Shown here: piece by piece, positions 1 to 9,544 of the stretch
Layout of the letters: each line of letters starts with the position of its first letter
Position numbering within the stretch: position 1 is the first letter of the stretch
NCBI GenBank assembly: GCA_964627535.1
Contig: CAZVJW010000017.1
Coordinates: forward strand, 1 to 64,000
DNA length: 64,000 nucleotides
Reading direction: 5' to 3'
Source: UBA1447 sp964627535
GTDB lineage: Bacteria > Bacillota > Clostridia > Oscillospirales > Acutalibacteraceae
The notes under the pieces: model-generated
Seen by the model: only the letters and a program-made list of their open reading frames with translations
Told to the model about the DNA's origin: nothing
Database searches by the model: none
Translations under genes and position numbers: made by a program

Positions 1-51
1 AGCACAAAAAATCATCGCAAATCTAACAACGCTTTTCATCGCCGATTAGTA
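1..51. repeat. 3' end of a 156-bp MITE-like element (class 2)
   Basis: These bases match the last third of the elements at 35519-35674 and 40567-40722 almost base for base and end in the same GATTAGTA terminus. The next three bases, TAA at 52-54, fit the 3-bp target duplication seen at the complete copies. The left part lies outside the window. Confidence 0.85.
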
Positions 52-79
52 TAACCCTTTGAAAGGAGAGGCTCATAAT

Positions 80-880
80 ATGAAAAAAGTCAAACAAAAA
101 ATAATCGATATGTGGAATAAGACCTCGGATTCAGAATGGTATAACAATTATAGGTCGGACGGGGCGATAAATGCTATCATAAAAAATCCACTATGCGCGT
201 TTCATCCGACGGCATTCTCTTTAATTAAAGAATACTTTGGAGATTTTGAAGGTAAAAAGATACTCGTTCCGTCAAGTGGTGATAATCACGCAGCCTTTGC
301 GTTCTGTCTTCTTGGCGCGAAGGTAACGTCAACGGATATTTCGGTAAGACAGATAGAAAATGCGAAAGGCATAGCAGATAAGCAGAGCTGGCATATTAAA
401 TTTTCCGTTGACAACACAATGACGCTTGATACTATCGACAACGATTCATACGACTTGGTATATACATCCAACGGTGTGTTTGTATGGATTGACGATCTGC
501 CGTCTATGTTTGCAAACATTCACAGGGTTTTAAAAGAGGGCGGTCTTTATTTGACCTATGATATTCATCCGTTTACCCGACCGTTCAGCGACGGTGATCC
601 GGCTGAGCGAACAAAACTTATTATAGAAAAGCCATACGACCAAACAGATGCCGGATTAAATAAACATTGGCGCGTGCAGGATTTGCTAAACGCCATTATT
701 GCATCAGGAATGACAATTGAACATATTGAAGAAATGTATCCTGAATTCGGGACATATTGGTTTGAATCATCGGGTGGCAGAAACGGATTGTCGGATGATG
801 AATTGAAAAAGCTATATAACTGGAAAACAAATCCACTTGCCGCGCTCCCGGCATGGCTTTCGGTTTGTTCAAGAAAGTAA
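80..880 (+). CDS. class I SAM-dependent methyltransferase
   Basis: A 266-residue soluble protein with a Rossmann-type methyltransferase core. A glycine-containing SAM-binding loop (VPSSGDNHAA, about residue 65) is followed by an acidic strand end (STDIS) and a later SNGVFVWI segment typical of motif IV. This supports transfer of a methyl group from S-adenosylmethionine, but nothing shows whether the acceptor is a small molecule, RNA or protein. The start at 80 is chosen because AAAGGAGAG at 62-70 is spaced correctly for it; an in-frame TTG at 59 precedes that site. The gene stands alone, with the remnant of a mobile repeat directly upstream and a 70-base gap before the ABC operon. Confidence 0.85.
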   Translation: MKKVKQKIIDMWNKTSDSEWYNNYRSDGAINAIIKNPLCAFHPTAFSLIKEYFGDFEGKKILVPSSGDNHAAFAFCLLGAKVTSTDISVRQIENAKGIADKQSWHIKFSVDNTMTLDTIDNDSYDLVYTSNGVFVWIDDLPSMFANIHRVLKEGGLYLTYDIHPFTRPFSDGDPAERTKLIIEKPYDQTDAGLNKHWRVQDLLNAIIASGMTIEHIEEMYPEFGTYWFESSGGRNGLSDDELKKLYNWKTNPLAALPAWLSVCSRK

Positions 881-952
881 TAGAACAGGGGTCAAAGGAA
901 CGGGGTTGCTGACAATTAATTAACAGTTCAGATTGGAACATAAAAGGACGTG

Positions 953-3223
953 ATGATACAGATGAAAACACACATACCGGAATATATGCTCTCTGCGTTC
1001 ACTGCGCAGGGGGTAGACACCTCCGAACTTATATACGCAATACACACCGATTTAACACCGGACAGCGACAACGCCGATGTCTATACCGCTGTCAGCAAGG
1101 AAAACCTGTTTGTCCTTTATGGTGAGGAGAAGGTAGTGAAAACAACCGGCGCGCGCCGAATTGTCGCTGTTTTCGATGCCGAAAAACTTGAAAAATATAC
1201 GCTTGATGAACTGGGTGAAATGACCAGCGAACGGTTGCTGTCAACAGGCCGCCTGTGCGGCGAAAAAGACGGCTGCCCGCGGATTCTGCTGCTGTTCTCT
1301 GTCGGGTTTTTAGCTGACGTTGAGCGGCTGATAAAAGTTGTTAAAAACATCGGAGAAGGCAAGTCTCCGCTGCATGAAATAGACATTGACGATGAGCTGT
1401 TCTGCCCGAAATGCGGTACCCGCTATCCGGAACCGGAGCGAAAGCTCTGCCCGAAATGTATGGATAAAATCTCAATAACCCGGCGGTTGTTAAGCTTTTT
1501 TAAATATTATAAGGGAAAGGTCGCCATTATTCTGCTCACGATGCTGGCCGGTTCGGCGTTTTCCGTCATCACGCCGCTTGTTGGGACAAAGTTCTTGTTT
1601 GACGATGTGCTTACCAAGGATGGCAGCTATTACGGCGCTATCTTTACCGCGGTTTGCCTGATACTTTTGGTAAGAGCTGTCGGTACGGCACTCAACATCC
1701 TGTATTCCTATGTGCTGGCGAGAACCGTACCGTGGATTGTTTACGATTTGAAGCTGAAAATATTTGAAGCCATGCAGCGGCTTTCTGTCGGATTCTACAC
1801 ATCCAAGCGCACGGGTTCGCTGATGAACCGTGTCAACAAAGATGCGACGAATATCTACTGGTTTTTCGTTGACGGGTTCCCGTATGTGATTGTTAATGGT
1901 ATAACCTTCACAGGGGTGATAGTTTTGATGTGCGTGCTTAGCTTTAAGCTTGCTGCCGTATGTATTGTTATATTGCCGGTAGCCATCGGATTGTTCAGGC
2001 TTTTATGGAGTGTTTTTCGCCGCTTTCACCACAAAAATTGGGTATACAGCTCTCAGCTGAACTCCATGGTCAGCGATTCCGTCAACGGTCAGCGCGTCAT
2101 CAAGGCGTATGCGCGCGAGGATGATGAATCAAAACGATTTTCCGATGTGGGCGGCAAACTGGCGGAGGTGGATACCAAATCTTTAAACACGGGCTTCACG
2201 GCGTTTCCGCTTATCTACCTGTTTATGTTTTTGGGTCAGGTTATTGTTACCGCCATTGGCGGTATGATGGTATTACGTTCCGAAATTACTTTAGGCACGC
2301 TTCTGACCTTTATCGCTTACCTTTCCATGCTTTACGGACCGCTGGAATTTATGTCATGGGTTTCCAACTGGTGGGCGAGATGTGTGGACTCAGCCCAGCG
2401 GGTTTTCGAAATCATGGATGCCGAGCCCGACATTGCCGAACCGGACGATCCGGTGATGCTGGACAGCATAAAGGGGGATATCGAGATACACGGCGTAAGG
2501 TTTGAATATGACCCGGCAACACCGGTGCTTAAGGGAATTGATTTATCTGTAGGAGCCGGGAAGATGCTGGGCATTGTCGGTAAAACAGGCGCGGGCAAAT
2601 CCACATTAGCCAACCTGATCGCGCGGCTGTATGATGTGACAGAAGGCTTCATCACGGTTGACGGTGTTAATGTTAAACAGCTGTCCCTGACTCAGCTTAG
2701 AAAAGGTATTGGTATTGTATCGCAGGAGATTTATCTTTTTATAGGCACAATAGCGGATAACATTCGGTATTCAAGGCCGGATGCAACCATGGAGGATGTT
2801 GTCCGGGCGGCTAAGGCCGCGTCGGCTCATGATTTTATTATGATGCTTCCGGATGCTTACGAAACAAAGGTAGGCGCAGGGGGACAGGATCTCTCGGGTG
2901 GAGAAAAACAGCGGTTATCCATAGCACGCACGATTTTACAAGACCCCAACATTCTGATTTTAGACGAAGCGACTGCGGCGATGGATACCGAAACCGAAGC
3001 AAACATTCAGAAAGCTCTTTTCAACCTGCAAAGCGGCCGCACAACAATCGCTATTGCACACAGGCTCTCCACCCTGCGCGATGCAGACAGCCTTGCGGTT
3101 ATAAGTGAAGGCAAAGTGGTGGAAAGCGGTACACACAAAGAGCTTCTATTGAAAAAGGGTGAATATCAAAAGCTATACGCCATACAATTGGAAGGCCTTA
3201 AAGTTATCAACATGGAAGATTAA
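953..3223 (+). CDS. ABC transporter, permease/ATP-binding fusion with N-terminal zinc ribbon
   Basis: A type IV (exporter-like) half transporter of about 756 residues. It has an N-terminal domain of about 145 residues that I do not recognise, a zinc ribbon with two CPKC pairs (about 150-170), six membrane helices (about 175-460) and a complete nucleotide-binding domain: Walker A GKTGAGKST near 542, signature LSGGEKQR, Walker B ILILDEAT and H-loop AHRLST. It is the first gene of a three-gene operon with the DUF1854 protein and a second ABC half, so the working exporter is probably a heterodimer. Start choice is unsettled: AAAGGACG at 943-950 lies 5 bases before ATG 953 and 12 before in-frame ATG 962; GTG 950 also exists. 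The substrate is unknown. The same gene trio is known next to cyanophycin genes in other bacteria, but no cyanophycin gene is present here. Confidence 0.88.
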   Translation: MIQMKTHIPEYMLSAFTAQGVDTSELIYAIHTDLTPDSDNADVYTAVSKENLFVLYGEEKVVKTTGARRIVAVFDAEKLEKYTLDELGEMTSERLLSTGRLCGEKDGCPRILLLFSVGFLADVERLIKVVKNIGEGKSPLHEIDIDDELFCPKCGTRYPEPERKLCPKCMDKISITRRLLSFFKYYKGKVAIILLTMLAGSAFSVITPLVGTKFLFDDVLTKDGSYYGAIFTAVCLILLVRAVGTALNILYSYVLARTVPWIVYDLKLKIFEAMQRLSVGFYTSKRTGSLMNRVNKDATNIYWFFVDGFPYVIVNGITFTGVIVLMCVLSFKLAAVCIVILPVAIGLFRLLWSVFRRFHHKNWVYSSQLNSMVSDSVNGQRVIKAYAREDDESKRFSDVGGKLAEVDTKSLNTGFTAFPLIYLFMFLGQVIVTAIGGMMVLRSEITLGTLLTFIAYLSMLYGPLEFMSWVSNWWARCVDSAQRVFEIMDAEPDIAEPDDPVMLDSIKGDIEIHGVRFEYDPATPVLKGIDLSVGAGKMLGIVGKTGAGKSTLANLIARLYDVTEGFITVDGVNVKQLSLTQLRKGIGIVSQEIYLFIGTIADNIRYSRPDATMEDVVRAAKAASAHDFIMMLPDAYETKVGAGGQDLSGGEKQRLSIARTILQDPNILILDEATAAMDTETEANIQKALFNLQSGRTTIAIAHRLSTLRDADSLAVISEGKVVESGTHKELLLKKGEYQKLYAIQLEGLKVINMED

Positions 3224-3239
3224 GTTTGGAGGGATTCTC

Positions 3240-3776
3240 ATGGAACCAATAATGAAAACAACAGCGTCATGCCTGTCAGATGCAATCGATATCGGCTTGC
3301 TTGACCTTGAAAAAGCCGAATTCTATGTCACCCCGGGCGGATTTACAGGTCTGAAATACGGCAGTGATAATTATAAACGCGTTACATTCAGGCGCGCGCT
3401 TCCCATCGGGCAGCCTATGGATTATATTTCGGTGGCTGACCATGAAAACAAGGAAATCGGCATGATACGCTCGATTTCAGAACTCATCGAAGAACAGCGC
3501 AGCATCGTTACCGCCGAACTTGAAAACCGGTATTATTGCCCGTCGGTATTTGAGGTTAAATCTAAGCTGGGCTATGTCTATTTCGAGCTCGCAATAGGCC
3601 GGGAAGATCATCAATACGACAAGACCTGCACGGTGAAGGATGTCAGCAAAAATATCCGTATGCTGAACGATGACAGGCTTATAATCTTTGATGTTGACGG
3701 CAACAGGTATATTGTAAATTCCTTAGCCAAATTAGATAAAAAGAGCCTGAGCCGGCTGGGACCCTATCTATTTTAA
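3240..3776 (+). CDS. DUF1854 domain protein, ABC-transporter associated
   Basis: A 178-residue soluble protein without signal peptide or membrane segment. Its sequence (PIGQPMDYISV, ELENRYYCPSVF, then DRLIIFDVDGNRYIV near the end) fits the DUF1854 family. Members are usually encoded beside paired ABC exporters and in some bacteria carry a cyanophycin-metabolism label based only on context. It begins 16 bases after the first ABC gene, behind the ribosome site GGAGGG, and is followed after 86 bases by the second ABC gene. A role as accessory or regulatory subunit of the transporter is an inference from this conserved trio. No catalytic motif is apparent. Confidence 0.8.
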   Translation: MEPIMKTTASCLSDAIDIGLLDLEKAEFYVTPGGFTGLKYGSDNYKRVTFRRALPIGQPMDYISVADHENKEIGMIRSISELIEEQRSIVTAELENRYYCPSVFEVKSKLGYVYFELAIGREDHQYDKTCTVKDVSKNIRMLNDDRLIIFDVDGNRYIVNSLAKLDKKSLSRLGPYLF

Positions 3777-3862
3777 TGTAAATACCGCTTGTCATTTCAC
3801 CGGCGGCAAGTGATGAGCGCGGTTAATCAAAAAACCAGTCGCCGGAGAAATGGCGGTTTGAC

Positions 3863-5995
3863 ATGTTAAAAACACATGTATTCGAATATGATCTCAACCT
3901 GAATATGCAGCCCGCCGACGGGACGCTCAGTTTTAATGAAGCGGGATGGATTGTGTCCCGCATCGGGGATGAAACGCTGATGAAACTGTCCGCTGACGAT
4001 ATTGCGGAAACATCGGTTATCGCGGGTGTAGGGTGCGGGCTGCTTTGTGCAAAAATGAACGATAAAAGTGAACATCTGCTGTGTCGCTTTACGATGTCAG
4101 CCATGAAACCGGCGGGTGAGTTCTGCAAAATAGTCAACTATTATTTATGCACAAAACAATGTGCTATTCCCGACGAAAAAGAGAAGCCCGTTTGCGAAAA
4201 GTGCGGACGTCCCCTTGTGGAGGGGATGACAGTCTGTCTGTTCTGCTACAATAAAATAAGCGTCTTAAAACGCGCACTGGACCTTATGCGTCCATACTCA
4301 AAAAAAATCTTAATAGCTGAGTTATTTTTAACCCTGTCATCCATCATTTATCTCCTAGTACCGTTAATCAGCCGTTTTTTGATTGACGACTACCTGCGGC
4401 CGATGAAAGGAACATTTGCACAGATTATTATGCTTGCGGGCGCCATGCTGTTCGCCAGAATGATGGGTGAAATTATCTTTATCCTCAGTTCCAGAGTCTT
4501 TAACAAATCAAGTATAGCGTATGCCAATTACCTGCGAAACGCGGCATTTGAAAAGATTCAAAAGCTGTCAATGAATTCCCTGTCCAAACGGACATCGGGT
4601 GATTTGATTAAGCGTGTTATGGAAGACACCACAACCATCAAGGACTTCATGTCGGATGGCGGGCGATGGGCAGTAGAGCAGATGATTATGTTTGCAGTGG
4701 TGCTTGTTATTCTGCTTTTTACCAATCTTAAACTTACGCTGCTTGTGTTTTTGCCCGTGCCTTTTGTCATGTTCGGAATGTCCCGCTTTTGGAAACTTAT
4801 TCATATCCGCTTTGAGCGGCAATGGCGCAAGAACTCAAAATGCCAGTCCATCCTGCATGATATCATCAAAGGTATCCGTACGGTAAAGTCCTTCGGCAAA
4901 GAAGAGGTTGAAATTAAAAAGTTCGCCCGTGCTACCCGTGAACTGGCGCAGGTGTCGTCCGATAATGAGGCGCTTTGGGCCCGCCTTTTCCCGTTGATGA
5001 CATTCTTTACAGGTATCGGAGAATTTCTGGTGCTTTATTTCGGGGGAAAGGACATTTTAAGCGGCAGTCTGAGCTTTGGTGTTCTTGTTCAGTTCACGAT
5101 GTATATTACTTATGTTTACGCGCCTTTGCGCTGGCTCGTTTCCTTTCCGCGCTGGCTGGCCGAAGCGATGACGAGTATGGTGAAGGTATTTGAAATTTTA
5201 GATGAAGAACCGGACATTAAGTCAATCGTCAACCCTAAAAATGTGCCGGTATCGGGCGGGTTGACTTTTGAAGGCGTTTCCTTCGGCTATAAGTCCTACG
5301 AACCGGTGCTCAAGGACATTAACCTGGATATTAAACCGGGTGAAATGATCGGTATCGTCGGGCGTTCCGGCTCGGGAAAATCCACCATGATGAACCTGAT
5401 TATGCGACTGTATGACCCAAGTCAAGGCAGGATATGCATAAACGGCACTGACATTAAGGATATGTCGCCCGAGCATCTGCATGAAAATATTGGCGTCGTA
5501 TTTCAGGATACGTTTCTTTTTGCCGGTTCTATGTATGACAATATCGCATATGCGAAACCGGACGCAACAGCCGCCGAGGTTTTTGCCGCTGCCAAAGCGG
5601 CCAATGCGCACGATTTTATCATGCAAACCGCAGACGGCTATAACACAATTATCGGCGAGAACGGATATTCTCTTTCGGGAGGAGAAAGGCAGCGGCTGTC
5701 TATCGCAAGAGCAATTATTACGAAGCCGGATATACTGATATTGGATGAGGCGACCAGTTCGCTGGATGTTGAAACCGAATCATTGATACAGGAAAGCTTA
5801 AACCGGTTGGTCAAAGGGCGGACCACTATAGCCATCGCCCACCGTCTTTCCACCTTGCGCAGCGCCGACCGTCTGTTTGTACTCGATGAAGGCAGGCTGG
5901 CGGAATCCGGCACGCACATGGAACTTCTGAAACAAAAGGGTATTTATCATAAGCTGGTCATGGCCCAGCGGCAGACAAGCAAAATTGCCGAATAA
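3863..5995 (+). CDS. ABC transporter, permease/ATP-binding fusion with zinc ribbon (partner half)
   Basis: A 710-residue half exporter built like the one at 953: an N-terminal domain of about 105 residues, a zinc ribbon with CEKC and CLFC pairs (about 111-128), six membrane helices (about 140-420) and an ATPase domain with Walker A GRSGSGKST near 502, signature LSGGERQR, Walker B ILILDEATSS and H-loop AHRLST. Both nucleotide-binding domains look complete, so neither partner is obviously a degenerate site, unlike many heterodimeric exporters. The upstream ribosome site is weak (GGAGAAA, about 14 bases from ATG). A strong hairpin terminator follows at 6002, ending the operon. Confidence 0.88.
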   Translation: MLKTHVFEYDLNLNMQPADGTLSFNEAGWIVSRIGDETLMKLSADDIAETSVIAGVGCGLLCAKMNDKSEHLLCRFTMSAMKPAGEFCKIVNYYLCTKQCAIPDEKEKPVCEKCGRPLVEGMTVCLFCYNKISVLKRALDLMRPYSKKILIAELFLTLSSIIYLLVPLISRFLIDDYLRPMKGTFAQIIMLAGAMLFARMMGEIIFILSSRVFNKSSIAYANYLRNAAFEKIQKLSMNSLSKRTSGDLIKRVMEDTTTIKDFMSDGGRWAVEQMIMFAVVLVILLFTNLKLTLLVFLPVPFVMFGMSRFWKLIHIRFERQWRKNSKCQSILHDIIKGIRTVKSFGKEEVEIKKFARATRELAQVSSDNEALWARLFPLMTFFTGIGEFLVLYFGGKDILSGSLSFGVLVQFTMYITYVYAPLRWLVSFPRWLAEAMTSMVKVFEILDEEPDIKSIVNPKNVPVSGGLTFEGVSFGYKSYEPVLKDINLDIKPGEMIGIVGRSGSGKSTMMNLIMRLYDPSQGRICINGTDIKDMSPEHLHENIGVVFQDTFLFAGSMYDNIAYAKPDATAAEVFAAAKAANAHDFIMQTADGYNTIIGENGYSLSGGERQRLSIARAIITKPDILILDEATSSLDVETESLIQESLNRLVKGRTTIAIAHRLSTLRSADRLFVLDEGRLAESGTHMELLKQKGIYHKLVMAQRQTSKIAE

Positions 5996-6001
5996 AAAAT
6001 T

Positions 6002-6040
6002 GAAGCCGATTGAAATTCATCAATCGACTTCTTTCTTTTT
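6002..6040 (+). terminator. intrinsic terminator of the ABC/DUF1854 operon
   Basis: A 12-base stem (GAAGCCGATTGA with TCAATCGACTTC, one mismatch) closes a 6-base loop and is followed by a T-rich tail. It begins seven bases after the stop codon of the second ABC gene. Confidence 0.85.
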
Positions 6041-6185
6041 ATATGGTAAAATGCAACTGCATATTATATAATTGAGGGAAGGAAAGTTGACTGTGGCGAC
6101 AAAAGACTGATGCGGTGAATATAACCATGATGTATGTATTCGTATTCGCACTTCGATAAATAAAACCACATAGCAGGGAGACAGA

Positions 6186-6776
6186 ATGGAACAGGAAAGT
6201 TACAAAAAAACATATTCCTTCAAGGAGTTTTACAGGATACTTTACGACTTTCTGAGGACAAAAAAGTATTTGGACAAGGCGAAGAAAAACAATGAATTAA
6301 GCCGGCAATTTATTGAAAGAATCATGCTTGCAGTGACGGAAGTCAACGGCTGCGAAGTCTGTTCATATGCGCATACCAAATGGGCGTTGGAAACAGGAAT
6401 GAGCAATGAAGAAATACAGCGGTTGTTAGCAGGCGATGCGAACGGGATACCGGTCAATGAAATGTCCGCAATCCTTTTTGCCCAGCATTATGCGGATACA
6501 AAAGGAAACCCCACCGAAGAATCCTGGGAACGGATGGTTGAAGTTTATGGAACAACAGCATGCGGAATATTAGGCGCGGTTCGGGAAATCATGTTCGGTA
6601 ATGTTTACGGGATGACCGCCAGTGCCTTTTTAAGCCGTATCAAAGGCAAGCCATATAAAAAAAGCAATCCATTTAAAGAATTGGGTATGATTTTATGCAT
6701 CTTCGTTTATTTCCCTGTTGCTTTCATTCACGCTGTTTTAGCCGGGCTTATAAAAAAGCAGATAATAAGTTTTTAA
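6186..6776 (+). CDS. carboxymuconolactone decarboxylase / AhpD-like protein with C-terminal membrane helix
   Basis: A 196-residue protein whose first 150 residues match the AhpD-like fold. The redox signature CEVCSYAH (CxxC plus His, about residues 57-64) marks members with alkylhydroperoxidase or thiol-disulfide activity. The last 35 residues form one hydrophobic helix, which would tether it to the membrane; this is less common in the family. The start is supported by GCAGGGAGA eight bases upstream. It stands alone after the ABC terminator. The physiological substrate cannot be told from sequence. Confidence 0.85.
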   Translation: MEQESYKKTYSFKEFYRILYDFLRTKKYLDKAKKNNELSRQFIERIMLAVTEVNGCEVCSYAHTKWALETGMSNEEIQRLLAGDANGIPVNEMSAILFAQHYADTKGNPTEESWERMVEVYGTTACGILGAVREIMFGNVYGMTASAFLSRIKGKPYKKSNPFKELGMILCIFVYFPVAFIHAVLAGLIKKQIISF

Positions 6777-6972
6777 GTATTTATTAAGAAACCAACTTGC
6801 GTGGGAGGCTGTTTTGTCAGTGGTAAAGGTTTCTTTTTCGATAGAACTACGCTTGAAATTGATTTGGATACGGCAGAGGAATTTGATAAAAGCTTCCTGT
6901 AAAAGCGCTGTATCGTAAAACCGGGAATCCTGTAAACTGTGCCGGACGATATGCCGAAAGTGCGGTGATTAA

Positions 6973-7590
6973 TTGAAGTTGAAAAAAGTATATTGGTTTT
7001 TTCTGGGAGCGGCCTGCTTTATCATATCACAGCCGCTGATAAGGCTGCCGATTCTGGCTCGTTTGCAGAAATCAACAGATTTTATTATGGCATATACCTT
7101 GAATTCGTTAATAATCGGCATTATCATTGCGTTATCGGCAGGCATTTTTGAGGAAGGATTTCGTTTTTTATTTAAACAGTTTCTGATAAAACCGGGGAAA
7201 TGCGGTTTTTCACAGCCTGTTATTTTTGGTTTGGGGCACGGTATTGCTGAAGCTCTGATAATTTTAGTGCCGGCGTTAACCACGGTGCCTGTTTCACAGC
7301 TTGGCTTGGCTTTACTGGAGAGGATTTTGACGATTATTTTGCATGTGACTTTAACTATCGTCGTTTGGAACGGTTTCCAAACGAAACAAAGAGTTTTATT
7401 TCTGTTGGCAGCTGTTGCGATTCACGGGCTTATCGACTCGCTGATTCCCGTTTTATCACCGCTTGCAAATTCGGTGTTATTGATTGAGATGTCTCTGGTG
7501 CTGATTGATCTACTCATGGTCGTTTACTCATACCATTCAAAAAAATACTATATTCAGGGGGGAAACAAAAATGAAAAAACCAATATTTAA
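6973..7590 (+). CDS. YhfC-family intramembrane glutamic protease-like protein
   Basis: A 205-residue integral membrane protein with six or seven hydrophobic segments. A paired-glutamate motif (EEGFRFLF, about residue 60) and a later GHGIAEA motif are the hallmarks of the YhfC / CAAX-protease-like group of intramembrane peptidases. The start appears to be TTG 6973 with only a weak purine stretch upstream; no ATG lies near. It is somewhat shorter than typical YhfC. Its 3' end overlaps the start of the next lipoprotein gene by 20 bases in another frame, so the two are probably translated together. The substrate is unknown. The 196 bases upstream hold no gene I can support. Confidence 0.7.
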   Translation: MKLKKVYWFFLGAACFIISQPLIRLPILARLQKSTDFIMAYTLNSLIIGIIIALSAGIFEEGFRFLFKQFLIKPGKCGFSQPVIFGLGHGIAEALIILVPALTTVPVSQLGLALLERILTIILHVTLTIVVWNGFQTKQRVLFLLAAVAIHGLIDSLIPVLSPLANSVLLIEMSLVLIDLLMVVYSYHSKKYYIQGGNKNEKTNI

Positions 7591-7996
7591 AAAAATAGGT
7601 GTTTTGGCGCTGTCTGTTGTGCTGTGTGCGGTTCTTCTATCCGGCTGTGCCGGTCAAAAGCTGTCGGGTGATTTTGTTGAAGCGGATGTTAAAAAGGCCG
7701 CGGAAAATGTTATTGCACTTATCAACAGCAAGGATTCGGAGGGTCTCAAAGATCTTTGCACGGTTAAAATGAAAGACGGGCTGACGGATGCTGTTTTGGA
7801 ACAAATTTATGAAGCAATGAGTGAAGGCGGTCAATTCGACAAAATCGAAGAGATGAGCGTAGCGGGGCAAACCGACAAAGCAAGCAATGAGGAGTTCGCT
7901 GTGGTGGTTGCAAATGCAAAATACGAAATTAAGACATTTATCTTTACAATCAGCCTTACTAAACAGATGAAACTTGCAGGATTGTATTACAGATAA
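7571..7996 (+). CDS. DUF3887-type lipoprotein
   Basis: A 141-residue exported lipoprotein. A basic N-terminus and hydrophobic stretch end in the lipobox LSGC near residue 22. The mature part begins with a helical region (KKAAENVIALINSKDSEGL) resembling the DUF3887 domain, often found alone or in front of hydrolase domains in Clostridia. The start ATG at 7571 follows GGGGGGAAAC within the upstream gene's last codons. It probably sits on the outer face of the membrane. The sequence is truncated after one domain, so it carries no recognisable catalytic site. Confidence 0.72.
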   Translation: MKKPIFKKIGVLALSVVLCAVLLSGCAGQKLSGDFVEADVKKAAENVIALINSKDSEGLKDLCTVKMKDGLTDAVLEQIYEAMSEGGQFDKIEEMSVAGQTDKASNEEFAVVVANAKYEIKTFIFTISLTKQMKLAGLYYR

Positions 7997-8018
7997 AAAA
8001 TGTCGGGGAAGGAAGAAA

Positions 8019-8516
8019 ATGACCTCATTAAACAATGACATTTCGGAATATATGACCCAGCTCGGTAAAGGGCAAATTCAAAAGGCATATAAAGGCATCA
8101 TGACGTTTATGGCCGAACTGAAGACAACCCTTGACCGGCGCAACCCTGATTATGCGGCAAGCGCCGTGTATTTTGGTTATATGGATATGACCTATTTTGC
8201 TGTTACGCCGCCCGATTTGAAGAATAAAAAACTGAAAATCGCCATTGTATATCTGCATGAGCAAAACCGGTTTGAGGTTTGGCTTGCCGGGAACAACCGG
8301 CAGATTCAGGCACGGGTTATCGAACGGCTGAGCAATATAGAATTGGGCGGATATACACTGTCGCAGGTGGGCCCCGGTGTGGATTCCATTATTGAATCAA
8401 TCCTGGTTGAACAGCCGGATTTTGACAAACCCGATGAACTCAAGAAATTTATTGAAACTAAGACCTCGGAATTCATCGCCGACATGGTGGTTTTATTGAG
8501 CGAAAGAGCGATATGA
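8019..8516 (+). CDS. DUF7000 family protein
   Basis: A 165-residue cytosolic protein. Family-like landmarks are IQKAYKGIMTFM near residue 20, YFGYMDMTYF near 50, KIAIVYLHEQNRFEVWLAG in the middle and GVDSIIESILVEQPDF towards the end. These match a small family of uncharacterised proteins in Bacteroidota and Clostridia that I associate with the DUF7000 label. A strong GGGGAAGGAAG ribosome site precedes it. It overlaps mutY by four bases (ATGA), so the two are translationally coupled; this does not imply a repair role. Confidence 0.65.
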   Translation: MTSLNNDISEYMTQLGKGQIQKAYKGIMTFMAELKTTLDRRNPDYAASAVYFGYMDMTYFAVTPPDLKNKKLKIAIVYLHEQNRFEVWLAGNNRQIQARVIERLSNIELGGYTLSQVGPGVDSIIESILVEQPDFDKPDELKKFIETKTSEFIADMVVLLSERAI

Positions 8517-9544
8517 TTAATAGTACAGAATTTCAAAGCAAACTGGTGAGTTGGTATAAAACAGAAGCCCGGGTTCTTCCATGGCGAAGCGACCCGAACC
8601 CCTATTATGTTTGGATATCCGAAATCATGCTGCAGCAAACCAGAGTGGATACCGTTATACCATATTTTTTACGGCTTGTTGCGGAGGTCCCATCCGTTCA
8701 GGCGCTGGCACTGATTGAAGAGGAAAAACTGTTAAAGTTCTGGCAGGGGCTTGGTTATTACAACAGGGCTCTGCGATTAAAACAAGCAGCGCAAACGATC
8801 GTTGAGAAATTTGGCGGCAGCATTCCTTCCGGCATGAAAGACCTGATGTCTTTACCCGGAATAGGAGCTTATACAGCGGGCGCAATTTCATCCATTGCTT
8901 TCGGCAAGGCAGTGCCTGCCATAGACGGTAATGTTCTGCGGATTGTTGCCAGAATCACTGCCGGCAGGGAAGATATCGATAATCCGGAAACTAAAAAACA
9001 ATATGAACCTTTTGTTATTAAGCTGCTGCCCTCGAAAGATGTTGGGGATTTTAATCAGGCATTGATGGACCTGGGGGCAACAATCTGTTTGCCCAACGGA
9101 GAGCCAAGATGTAAAGAGTGCCCGGTGAACAATTGCTGTGAAGCATTCCGCAGAGGTTTGACCTCGGAAATACCGGTGAAATCAGATAAGAAAGCGCGCA
9201 GAATCGAAAATAAAACTGTTTTGCTTATCTCTTATCAAGACATGTTCGCGTTGAGAAAAAGGGATGAAAAGGGTCTGCTGCCAAATCTTTGGGAATTTCC
9301 GAATACCGAAGGGCATTTGACGGAAGAACAATGTATTCAATACCTCAACACTTTTGGCATTACAGCTTGCGAATTAACCGAATTGCCGCCGTCAAAGCAT
9401 ATTTTTACCCATTTGGAGTGGCACATGAAAGGTTATCTTGTTCATGTAACCGGGCTCGCGAATGCAACAAAGTTTGTTTGGGCGACAAAGCATGAAATAA
9501 GCAAACGTTATTCTATTCCGACTGCTTTTAAAAAGTTTTATTAA
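8513..9544 (+). CDS. mutY: A/G-specific adenine glycosylase MutY
   Basis: A 343-residue DNA glycosylase that removes adenine mispaired with 8-oxoguanine. Visible features are LPWR near residue 22, the substrate-binding segment EIMLQQTRVDT with the catalytic Glu, the helix-hairpin-helix LPGIGAYTAGA, the catalytic Asp in PAIDGNVLR, and the four cysteines of the iron-sulfur cluster starting at about residue 192 (CLPNGEPRCKEC). The C-terminal half is the NUDIX-like 8-oxoG recognition domain, with the conserved FTHLEWH stretch. Length is normal. The start overlaps the stop of the preceding gene. Confidence 0.95.
   Translation: MINSTEFQSKLVSWYKTEARVLPWRSDPNPYYVWISEIMLQQTRVDTVIPYFLRLVAEVPSVQALALIEEEKLLKFWQGLGYYNRALRLKQAAQTIVEKFGGSIPSGMKDLMSLPGIGAYTAGAISSIAFGKAVPAIDGNVLRIVARITAGREDIDNPETKKQYEPFVIKLLPSKDVGDFNQALMDLGATICLPNGEPRCKECPVNNCCEAFRRGLTSEIPVKSDKKARRIENKTVLLISYQDMFALRKRDEKGLLPNLWEFPNTEGHLTEEQCIQYLNTFGITACELTELPPSKHIFTHLEWHMKGYLVHVTGLANATKFVWATKHEISKRYSIPTAFKKFY

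Noticed and set aside
3240..3776. Cyanophycin metabolism role for the DUF1854 protein
   Set aside because: That name rests on neighbourhood in other bacteria; no cyanophycin synthetase or cyanophycinase is visible here.
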